From NCBI GenBank assembly GCA_030549495.1, contig JAUIRK010000007.1:248001-312000 (forward strand): DNA of 64,000 nt. Direction: 5' to 3'. This DNA is from Nectonema munidae (lineage: Eukaryota; Nematomorpha; Nectonematoida; Nectonematidae). The position numbers and the translations under genes were made by a program. The notes under the pieces are model-generated. The model was not told the DNA's origin and searched no databases. It saw only the letters and a program-made list of their open reading frames with translations. Shown one piece after another: positions 51,501 through 63,500 of this stretch. The stretch's first letter is position 1. Each line of letters begins with the position of its first letter.

Positions 51501-54500
51501 TCTTGTTCTTTCAATATTTCTGATAAAATTGCAGAATTGTTCACTTTACTCTCCTGTTTACTTCAAGAATTTTGAAAATTAAAACATCGAAATATTAAAT
51601 GAGTAAAAAACAAACACAGATTTGAAACAAAAAAACATTTAGTTTCAGTTTCAGCTATGTCAGTAATGAGTTATCATTGTAGGAGTCACATGACAAAAAT
51701 ACAGAAATTCAAAGTAGTGAAAAAAAATGCATATTTATTTTTACAATTTGCATTTCTTTAAAAGTCCTTTTAATATACTGCCATAAAATTTCTATTCAAA
51801 TTATCATTTTAAATAGCAGACTAAAAACTTTTAGCTGATTGTTATTCTTATTATTGACACGATCAGTAAAATGAAAAAAGAGAGTAAATATAGAATCTTT
51901 TTTTTCATTCATTTTACTTTTTAGGGTTTGAGGTTAATCCCTCCAAATAAGTTTCTTATCTTGGCTCTTTTTAAAGAGGATATAAAAGATTTAGAGGAAA
52001 GCAAAAAAGAAAATGAAGAATGGAAAGTGTTTTTAATTTATATTTTGATGAAAAAAACTTTCACTCTAGTCATAAAGAATGATGATATTTTATCCTGTAA
52101 CGATGTAGTTGAGTATCCAATGATGTCCTTAACATATCCAAAATCAATAAGAAAAATGACCTAACCCTAACCCGGCTATAATTCCAAAATAGTCAGCGCA
52201 CTTGGTGAAATAAATATGCATCTTTAAAAAGCATATTTTACATATTATTGTTTGCTAACTATTCACTTTTTCGATTCCCTTATTATGCTTTTTTTTTGTT
52301 ATTTTTTGCTTTTAAAGTTTTTTTATGCGCAAATAGAATTTGAAATAATTTTTACTCTTCTCTTTTTTTAAACATGAATTTTTTGTGCAATCTTTCCAAA
52401 ATTAAGCATGGGATATTTTGGGATAATTTGAAAAAAAAATTAGGTATTAGATTAGTCAAATTTTCGAGATTATTATTTTATTTTTTAGTTGTCGGCATCG
52501 CCAACTTAATAATCAAGTTAACATAAATGATAACCAGTTTGGATTTATAGAGTACAGTAGATCCTATATTTATAGTTAGACAGGTGATGGAAAAGAGACT
52601 TGAAGGAAATCAGCCTTTATTCTGCGGTTTTGTAGACCTAGAGAAAGCGTATGATAGGGTTCCAAGGGATGTTGTGTACTGGAGTCTAAGAGAAAAAGGT
52701 ATTAGTGAAAAGTTAGTGAGACTAGTTAAGGAAACCTATAGAAACTCTAAAACTTCCATCAGAACAATGAACGGATACTCACAGGAATTCGATATAAAAG
52801 TAGGGTTACACCAAGGTTCTGCATTGAGCCCTTTTCTTTTTGCAGTTGTTATTGATGAAATCTCCAAAAATATCAGAAAAGAAGGAGTAAATGAACTTTT
52901 GTTTGCCGATGACTTAATAATTATGGCAGATAGTGAAAAAGAATTACAGGAAAGACTAAGTATATGGCAAAAAAGTCTCGAGGAAAAAGGCCTAAAGTTG
53001 AATGCAGGCAAAACCAAAGTGATGAAGGTTAGTAGAAATGACAAGACTGAGATAAGGATAAAAGAGGTTCATGGAATTGAGTTAAATCAAGTTAAAGAGT
53101 TCAAGTATTTAGGATCAGTTATTGAGATGGAAGGAGGATGTTGTAAAGACGTTCAGTCGAGATTGAATGCCAGTTGGGCAAAATGGAAAGAGGTTAAACC
53201 TGTTCTAAACGATAGAAGACTAGCCATGAATTTAAAGGCCAAGGTATATACATCAATAGTTAGACCCGTCATGACTTACGGATCAGAATGTTGGTGTCTG
53301 AGAAATAATGAAAAGAAAAAGCTAGAAGTGTCGGAAATGAAAATGCTGAGAATGATGCTGAACGTTACGAGAAAAGATAGGATTAGAAATGAAGAAGTGA
53401 GGCATAGAACAAAAGTGACGACGAGTGTTGTAGATGTAATGGAAAGAAACAAGATGAGATGGTATGGACACGTGCTAAGAAGAAAAAGCGATGAAAAAAT
53501 AAAGATAGCGTACGATGCGCCTGTACAAGGAAAGAGAAAAAGAGGAAGGCCAAGATTGAGATGGAGGGATGATTTGAAAAGGTCCATGGAAAAATTTGCA
53601 TTGAAAGAAAGCGATGCGAAGGACAGAAACCTATGGAGAAACAGGATCAAGCCATCGACCCCCATTTAGGGGATAAGATGATGAAGAAGAAGAAGAAGAA
53701 GAAGAAGTTGTCGGCATCGCATCCATGCGAAGAATAATCTCCGATAGCTGGACAGATGGTGAGGATAATCATGATCAGCAATCGAACCGAGACCATCTGG
53801 ATCGATAGCATACGCGCCATTAAGCAGTTGGTTCGCACCAACGCTGTATTTCGAAGCGAGGTTGTAAGAATCAAAATGACCCAAGAGTAAACTTATAAAA
53901 ATCTCATTTTCACTATAGATGAATGAATAATCTATTACGTTGTTTTTAATATTTTTACACAAAATGGATTTAGTTTCCTTGTTGAATATCCATACATCGT
54001 TTATCATGAATTAACTTTCTTATGCTATTTTTCAAGTATTTTACTTTTTAAATCTACAAACCTAATATCTATAAAACCATTTTAATGGGCTTTGTGCACT
54101 TAATATGTGTTACTCATCCATTGCTTCTCTTCTTTTTAAATAAATTCAATTCAAAGTTGGTATACTTTTTTGCCAATACTATCCATGTATGAGAAGCTCC
54201 CAAATTTTTGAACCTAATTTTTTATAAAAGGGGATTCTTAATACATGTAAAAATAGGGTAGTGATTACTGTTTTCAATTCAACGAATAAACGTAGTATTT
54301 ATTTAATTTAAAAAACTATTCCTAGTTATTGACCCACCCAAAAATACTGTTCAGGATGCGGATTTTGACGATAGCCAAACTAAAATTTTATAATTGGAAT
54401 ATGTTTTTGCTTCATGAATTCATTACCTTGAAAAAAAGGTTTTAAAATATTAAATCAAAATTGGTTACCGTGGTATCTCTTTTGGAAGTTCAATTTGTGA

Positions 54501-57500
54501 TAGAAAAGCTTGCTTAGAGGAACACGGTTCATTTTCTGAATCAGTGAATGGCAGGAGAATATCCTCATTACCAGTTATGCGCAACTAAAAAATCATAAAA
54601 GAAGGTAAAGAATAAAACAATGTTGTATCTAGAAGAGATGAGGGTCGGCTCTCAGCGTTACTTTTTTAGCTAGATATATACACTTTTTGGCTAAGAGACT
54701 TTGTTGCACGCATGGAAAACAAATATTAAAGTGAGCACCTAAAGCAGTGCTTCTCAACCTTGCTCTTCTTATGGAACCTTTTGAAACTGGAAATTTTTTG
54801 TGGACCCCTTATTTTTAATTGCTACAAATTTCATTTTTTTTTAAAGTTTTTACTTAAAACTGACTTAATGACTATTTTTTATTTGTTTACTCAATTAATT
54901 TTATATAGTAGATATTTTTAACCTTTCTTATCTATTAAAAATTAATTGAATTTTATAAAATCAAAAAAATAGACATTTTTAAATTTAACACCTTTTGAAT
55001 ACAGACAAAGAACATCACTGAACGCCATAAAATTAAATAATAAAAAATAAATGATATTTTAACTACTTTTAGTGTCAAACCTAATTCCACAAGATGATAG
55101 AGAAGACATAAAATTAATTTCTTTTTCAAAAAGTTATATATTTATAAACTGAATTGCTACCCTGATCTGTTTTAATCGAAAAGGCTCACTTCCAGCAATT
55201 GCGTCAAACCACGGGCAAGAAAGGTTTGCTGCTGGATCGAACCCGAGACTAGCGAAGCCTGGTTTGTAGACAAGCAGCTGAGGAGCCAGACTTCAATAGG
55301 AATCTAAGATTTCATCACTTCTGTATTATGTATCATGGCAAGAGGATATTTGGCTAACCATTACAAAATATAAAATATTCAATGTTTCATGTATTTAAGG
55401 TATATAACAGATTGCACTAACTTGAAAGAAGCTACTTAGTTAGATAGTTCATTTTTATTTAGTATACGCCATTCAACTTAGTACTCAGTGATTCTTAACC
55501 CCATTATGTTATCGACGAAATCACGTTTGGCTGTCGATGAAACCTCGTTTAGATTGCGGACAAAATCTCATGTACCCGAATATATTATATGCATAACAAA
55601 TAAAACCCCTTATATAAGAACGAACACATGTCAATAATAAAAAAAATATAGCAATTATAAATACTCACGTATGCATCGATAATTTTAAAAATCGAATTGT
55701 ATAAAAAACACAACTAAAGAATGCCCAGAAACACATCAAGATATACGAGTAAGATACAAAAAAAACTATAAAAATTGCCTATAACGAATCAATAGGAAAA
55801 TTAGCCATCAAAGCAACTATTGCATTTTTGGGCGTGCGCGAAAAAATATGAGTGGGATAATTGCCAGGCGTAACATTGATAGTGGAGAAAATTGCTAGAG
55901 CTTTAAAAGATGTTGTTTTGCTCAACTCAAAACCTTAAGATGAGAAACAAGTTTTATTGATCGCTATTTCGTATGTAAAAAGATAAAAACGATGAGGTTC
56001 TATAAAATGCAAGCCAAAAAAGGTAGAAGTAAAAAATGAAAAATACTCACTCGTGAGTCATAAAAATTTTTCTTGAAACTTTTACCACTTCCTGATTTCT
56101 CATCCTTCTAAGCATATAAAGAAAGCTTTTAATAAAAAACTGGTCATCTTCGAAATAAAAAAATAAGAAAAAGGCCTACTTCAAATCTCTTCTCTTTTTT
56201 TTCGCCTCTACTGCTTCTCTTCTTTTTGTTGCGTCGTTTAATGCGACGCTTCGTTTTCTTTCCCTACAAAAAATCTTTGAATCAATAAAGACAAAAACAA
56301 GGAAGTCAAAAAGTTAAGCGATAAATGAGCTCTCCTTTTTTTAATGTACCCCTAGCATAGCTAAAAAATTTGTGTACCCTTTTGATACACAGTGCATAAT
56401 GATACAGGGCAATAATAACCGTTGTAGATAAAAAAAAAGAGATATTTATTCACTGATAAACAAAGCTATGAGATGGTGGAGCTTGTTTTTTCCAACAAGC
56501 TTATTTATCAGAGGGGAAATCTTTGCTACAGCGCAACGAAGATTATGCTTGGGAGTTTTGAGTTTTGAACTATACTTTGATTTAATCCCTAATATTATTG
56601 AAAATGCTGATCCACATAGCCATGTTGATGGAAATAATAGTAAGGCTTGAATTGCAGGCTCAGCAATCTCTTTATATGAATTTCTAACCAAAAACCACAT
56701 AAATTTTTTTCCGAGTAAATATTACGTGTTGTATCATCATGTTGCAGCACTATCAACTTTTCTCGCATTTAACAGTTAAGCATTAGCAGTAAAGGGATTT
56801 CTCAGATAGGAAAAACTTCATCTACGTTAAGATTTGGAAAATAGCCATCAGTTTCCTCTTTAAGTTTTATCAGATGTTTTGTAGCTAACATTTTAATGGT
56901 AAGAGTTTCAAATTGTGGGTTTTTATTTAAAAAATTCCGTTAGTCTACTGAACATTGAAAAAATATTTGACTGGATATTTATTCTCCACATTTCCAACTT
57001 TGCACGTAATGCTTTGAGTTTGGATATAAACTCGCAAACTGTTATCTCTTTTCCTTGGAGACTTTGTTTCAGCATATTTAGAACATCAAATATATCAACA
57101 AGGTAAGAAAGTTTAAGAACTAAGCAAGACTCTTTTAAGGAAGTGACAAAATGTTGGCTATTTTGAGGATTTTGAAAAAACTCAATCAATTCTTTACGAA
57201 GTTCATAAACACGTTTTGTGTCATTTCCTTTGGAAAGCAGTGTGATACAGAAGTACAGTGTGTTCAGCACCATATTCTTGGCAAATAAGTTTGAACAAGC
57301 GACTATTCAGAGCGCTTCCTTTAACATGATTGACTATTTTAACAACCAGAGTAACTATACAAGACAAAGCAAATCGATGGATCATACAATGAATGAATTT
57401 TACCTGAGGAGCCACTTTCATGAAACGTGTTCTAAAACCAGATTTGTGTCCTAACATAGCTCATACCCAATCAGTTGCACATCCTTTTAAGTTTTCCAAT

Positions 57501-60500
57501 TCCAGACCATGTTGCTTAAAAAAGAAACTACAATTTGAAAGATGTCATCTCGCTTTGTAGTCGCTTCTATTGATGCATTCATAAGGAATTCTTCTTTCCT
57601 TCATCACTTACATATCGAACAAAGATGAGTAACTGAGAACAGTTTGTCACATCAGTGGGCTCATCAAGTTGTAGTGCAAAACCAAATTTAGACATACATA
57701 CTTCACAAACCACTTGATTAAAAATATCCAATGACATTTCTTCAATTCGTATTTGAACTGTATTGTTAGAGAGTGAGATGGAGTTGAGCTTTTTAGCTGC
57801 TTCATCTCCGAGGACACAACGCACCATTTTTTGGAGCTGGAAAAATGAGATCTTGTCCAATGCTATGAGCTTTTTTTGTTTAGCAATGATAAGTGAAACT
57901 TCATATGATGCCTTCACCGAACCACTCGTTTGCTGAAAATATCTTCCACTTAAATCCAATCTTTGTTTTTGTAACATAGCTTCTTTACGAGTGAAAAAAT
58001 CAATATCTTTGTTTTTGAACTCTGGATGAACTTTTTCTAAATGTCGAGTAAGAGGAGTTGGCTTTAATGAGTCATTTCCAAGTGTTTATTGACTAATTAA
58101 ACATTGTGGTAAATCGACACAATTTTTCACTACAGATGTACAACCAAACTTTAAATAGGTTACGGAATATCTTTGTTTTTTGCTCGACATTATTGAAAAA
58201 AATGATTAAAGTTACACACGAAACTTCACATAAAATACACTAGTGAAATAAATTTATTAAAAACAGATGAAAATAGTAAGAGCAGATGTGTATGATAAAA
58301 ATAATCGAGTATGCGTATAAAGAGTAGTGTAATAATACAAAATATTATGGTGATATTTTCATATCTTCATAAACAGAATGCTAAGTTATCCAAAAGAAAT
58401 GTCTAAACACACATTTATAAATTTTGAATAGTTATCATAATATTGTGGGACAGACTTTAAAATCGCAATACAGAGACTTAATTAAAAAAAAATGTCCACC
58501 GTTTTTATAATTTATTTCAAGTTACTTTCAAAATTAAAAAAAGTTGACTCCATCAAAAATTGGAGGCATGTGCGCTCGTGTTACAGAGAAGTATAAGAAT
58601 TGGTGCACCACTTTTGAGAAGCTCTATAAAAATTCTTTACTGAATGATATTAAAATATAGGAGAGAATAACTTTTATAATTTCGTAACCTTTTAAGTCAT
58701 TTATGTTTAGGTGGGAATAAAAATTAGTGGGCAAGTCTGATTTTAAATCAAAATATCGCCTGTGTTACGTCACTGCAAATTGAAAACTGATTTCAAGGTA
58801 GCAAAATGCCGTGATGAAGGGACAAGCTAAAAACTTCGTGACGATCAAAGTTCGAGAGGAAAGAAATTTTATAAATTGAGGCCATTTTGCCAATAGGCCA
58901 AGATACGATAGGAAAGTTTGGAAAATTTGTCACCAAGTTGAGCACTCCTGTTTTTAAGAGCCAAAATCGGTATAAAAATGTGAAGGAAAGAATAAACTAT
59001 TATGATCAGGGCTTTATTTCTTATTTTATAAAAAATATATACAAAATAATCTTTTCGTAACAACCAGGGTGGAGGAGTCGGAGATTTAAAAGGAGTAGGA
59101 GAATGTATCATCTACTTTCGCAAGTACTTGAAATCGAAGTAGGATACTTTCCCTCAGAAACAGCAACTCTGAAAACTACGACATTCAGAATCATTATGCA
59201 TTGCATACAAAAAATTGCATGACACTTTGCTTGTCAGTTAGTTACTCATTTCACGTTTTGTATAAAAAGTTTTAAATGAGTTATACAAGTCATGTCACTA
59301 TATAATATAATATAATATAATATGCATAATAATATGTTGGTAACGTCGTAGTTACATGAGCAATATTTTATTTAAACATTTTAAAAATATGAACTTTTAT
59401 CATTGTTTAATTTCAAAAATGCAATTCTTTATTAAGATTTAAAACTAGGTTAGGATAAAATACGTTTAAAAAAATAATGGCTGTTAGAGCATTTGATCAG
59501 AGTGATGGAGGAAAAGTGACACTTCGACAGATAATAATTTACTTCAGCATTATTCGACGTGAAGTTATCCCGAGATTTTAATATGTAAAAGAGCGTCTTG
59601 AAGTCGGTACCGTGAAGAGACTTTGACAAAAACGAATGCTCGGCTTATCCGACTTGGGGCAAACGACATTTAATTGTAGCAAGATACATCTAAAAACGTG
59701 GGTGTTGTTTCGGTAAATTAACTTTTGAAAATACTAAAAAGAAAGTGAAATGGCATTGAAATTGACAAGTGTGTTACTGGGATTATAGTAGGACAGAGCA
59801 GGTTAATTCAAATGTCAGCATTCAAAATAAAATTACCCGCCTCCTTCTCTTTACATTTTTCGGAAAAACAGATGCATGGATTTTGTTGAAATTCTCATCC
59901 GGTTCACTTGCGCTCGTTGAAGACGAAGAGTTGACGAAATTGCGCCTCTTGCGAGACTTTTTGATGCGAGAACGAACCTTTTCAATGGTCATCGTTCTAG
60001 GAATAAACGATCTTCTCGTAGGGACTGTCTCTTGTTTCCGCTCTATGATCAAACAAAAGAGTTACAGATAAGCAAAATTCGCTATATTTTTTTTTTAGAA
60101 ATTTCGGTGTAAAAAAATTGTTTTTGCGTAACTAAAATCATTTTATAAATTTCGAGCGGTTGTTATGCTCAAAATATATGCTTTTTAATATGGATTTCAA
60201 ATAAAATTTACACAAATAAGTAGCAGTATGGCGAAATTCAGATGATTGGGAGTAAAAATTCTTGTTTTCAAAGTGTTCAAGAAAAAGAATAAACACTTGA
60301 TAAAAGCGTTTTTAGTTATCCGACTTGGGATCGTCGGTAATAAAAGTAACATTGTTATCGTAATTTATTGGAACTCCGCTTCATTATCATTAAAATTAAG
60401 AAAACTGGTTATCCTTAAAGTTAAAAACTTCCTTTATTTTTATTAAAATAATTTTTAAAAATATTTTTTGTAATTTTTTAATATTTTCTGTAATAAAATT

Positions 60501-63500
60501 TCAGTGACACACTTTTTTGATCTTTATACCAAACATTGTTGCATTTTTTATTATATTTTTGTGATTGATTATAATCAACTGGTCAACAACAAATTTGTTG
60601 TCTGCATTTTTTAAGCTGATTTAGGACGAATCTGATGCGCTGAATCCAAAACTCACATTAGTTTTGTTCAATCAGGTCAAGTTTTTGAGATATGGCCACA
60701 TGTCGTTTTTACATTTTTGTTCACATGTACGCATGTGTGGAGCATTTTAGAAGAAGTTGGTGGGGGTAAAATGTCATGTCAAATAATTGTTTTGATTGGA
60801 AATAATTATTTTAATGACAAGAAGTATTCAGGTAAAAATTGTATTTCTTGAAATAACGAACTCTGAAGAATGTACAATACCTACATGCGCTAATTTATGA
60901 CTAATTTGGCCTATTTTTGTTTTGCAGGTGAATGATATGGCTTCGACCAGAAGATCGTGCAGAAATAAGCCCGATGTGTTTTGCTACATATGTGGAGAAT
61001 ACATCATTGCTCCTAATAGGAAGCCAGTCACAAGTTACATAAGGCGTGCTTACCATGCTTATTTTGGTATTAAACTTGGTGACCAGGATAAAGCTTGGGC
61101 GCCACACATGGTGTGCAAAGCATGCACCGAGTCTCTGCGTGGGTGGACCAACGGCAAGAGGAGTCTGAAGTTTTGATTCTCTGAAGAGAAGGACTTGGTG
61201 TACTGTGCTGATATTGCGCAGCTTCTGCTCAAGCTTGGAGTGCCACAGTACGAACCCAAAGATTGGAGACTGTTCATTGACAGCAGCAAGCAATCACTGA
61301 AATGTGTTCTGCTACACAACGGCAACCAGTTTGCCTCTGTACCCATCGCTCACTCGACTACACTGAAGGATAAGTATGTGATGGAGAAAATTGGTTATGA
61401 TCAGCATAAGTGGTTTTGTTGACCTGAAGATGGTAAACTTTTTGTTGGGACAACGGTCTGGCTTCACCAAGTACCCATGTTTTCTGTGCATGTGGGATAG
61501 TAGGGACCGTACTCAACATTACACGAAGAAGGACTGCCCTGTGCGGGAGGAATTGGTGCCATGCAAAGAAAGTAACGTCATCAACCACCCTCTGGTGGAC
61601 AGAGACAGAATACTCTTACCACCGCTGCACATCAAGCTCGGCTTAATCAAGCAGTTCACCAAGGCTCTGGACAAAGATGGTGACTGCTTCACTTACTTGT
61701 GCCAGGTTTTTCCAGAATTGACCATAGAGAAGTTGAAAGCTGGCATTTTTGATGGTCCTCAGATCCGTCAGCTCATCAGAGATCCAGAGTTCAAAAACTC
61801 AATGAACGAAGTGGAACTGGAAACGTGGAAGACATTTGTTTTGGTAGTGAAGAACTTTCTTGGCAACAATAAGGCCAGAAACTACGCAAAACTTGTCAAC
61901 AACATGCTGACTGCTTTCAGAAACCTGGGCTGCAACATGAGCATCAAGATGCACTACCTATTTTCACATATGAACCGGTTTCCTGAGAACCTGGGTTCAA
62001 TGAGTGACGAGCAGGGGGAGAGATTCCATCAGGACATGAAGGAGATGGAAACCAGGTATCAAGGTCGCTGGAACGCAGTCATGATGGCTGACTACTGTTG
62101 GAATCTGAAGAGAGAACTCCCTGCCGCTGAACATTCCAGGAGTTCGAAGAAACGGAAGTTCAAGCCCTGAAATTTGAACAGTGGTGACGCAACATGCAAT
62201 TTACTTGTACTTACCTTTATCAATGCCCACCATTCAGATGACAGTAATCGATGTTTCTATCATGTAATCAATAAATGTTGTTGGCAAAACAATTTTTTTC
62301 TTAAAAACATGTTTAGGATGATATGTGTTGACAAAAATCAGCTGATAATGCCACAAAAATGTAATTGATTTTGTCACAAGATCTGATTTTTTCAAATCAA
62401 CTTAGCACAAAAACCTGACCTGATGGAGAGAAACGGATGCCATTTCCTGATTCAGCAGTGCCAGAATACCCTAATTCACTTGTAGAAATCTAGACAACAT
62501 TCAGAAAGTAAAAAATTGTTGACTATCTATTTATTTTTTAAATTTATAAATTTTTATTCAAAATAATGATGATGATGATGATGATGATATTCAAAATAAG
62601 AAAATTTTTACTGAAAAAACTTATTTCCCGAATTACATAGCAATGGATAAGTTGCGTAACTTAAAATTTTCACATTAATGAAAATATTAAATTGAATGCG
62701 TAGAGTTGACATCTTTTATTCACCTAAAATAAAAAAGAATCGACTAATGACTATAAATTTTAATTATATACTTTAAATATAAGTCTAATCGTTGTTACTA
62801 AATTATCTTTCGATTATCTTCCTTATTTTTCAACAAAATAGTTTATCTTATAAAAAGGTGTAGATATAGTATAATACGAAAATTTAACCAAATTATGCAA
62901 CCCTAATAACTAGCGTAACCAGAAATTACCTAGTACAAAATTAAGTTTATAATTGACAAAAAGTTACTATGTTGACTAAAAGATATTTCTAAGCATTTTA
63001 ATTAGTCTACCATACGCAGGGATGATTTTGGGGCGATTGCGAAATGTCAGATGAAATTGCGTAATCGAGTCCTGAAGACGGGTACGATCCCGTGACCCAA
63101 AATAAGGAAAAATTCCCACTACCCAAAATTGAAGAATGACGTAATAGCTCACACTTTGTTTTCGATTTGGTTGCAGATCCTGTAACATTTGAATGATGCA
63201 CATAATTCAAACTGTACTCACTAACACATAGGACCTTTTTAATTTTAACATTATACCATAGCACACATGGTGTATTAATTGTTACACAATTCATATTATG
63301 GCCTAACGAAATATTAAATTATTACATACACATATATATAAAACGCACACAAGTGCACCAACTAAGTCAAATTTTCTCTTTTCTTATTCTTCACGTAGAA
63401 GAGTCATTTAACAGAGATCCTTGGATACCAACGCGTACACTATCAAGAGTGAAGCTAAACAACGCTATTCAGAATGGACAAGCATCGAATTAGACTTCAA

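Larger units (their letters stand above)
52465..53880 (-). mobile_element. tRNA-like SINE, split by a LINE
   Basis: On the - strand the head is at about 53880-53760, with AACTGCTTAATGGCGCGTAT and the B-box-like TCTCGGTTCGATTGC, then a body ending GCATGGATGCGATGCCGACA-ACT at 53706. The A-rich tail AAAAAATAAAATAATAA lies at about 52470-52487, beyond the LINE at 52502-53705. Length without the LINE is roughly 200 bp. The tRNA likeness is by eye. Confidence 0.55.

Noticed and set aside
51928-52164. 78-residue open frame as an exon of a host gene
   Set aside because: No homology, no supporting splice sites and opposite strand to the surrounding gene.
52160-52174. CCTAACCCTAACCC as interstitial telomere repeat
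   Set aside because: Only two units, no array; chance is sufficient.
53647-54007. - strand open frame of 113 residues
   Set aside because: It runs through the SINE head, its body and the GAA tail of the LINE; composition explains it.
44607-60336. CGACTTATCC-type words at 44625, 59645 and 60318 as ends of a pogo-type MITE
   Set aside because: Too short and too scattered to define an element by eye.
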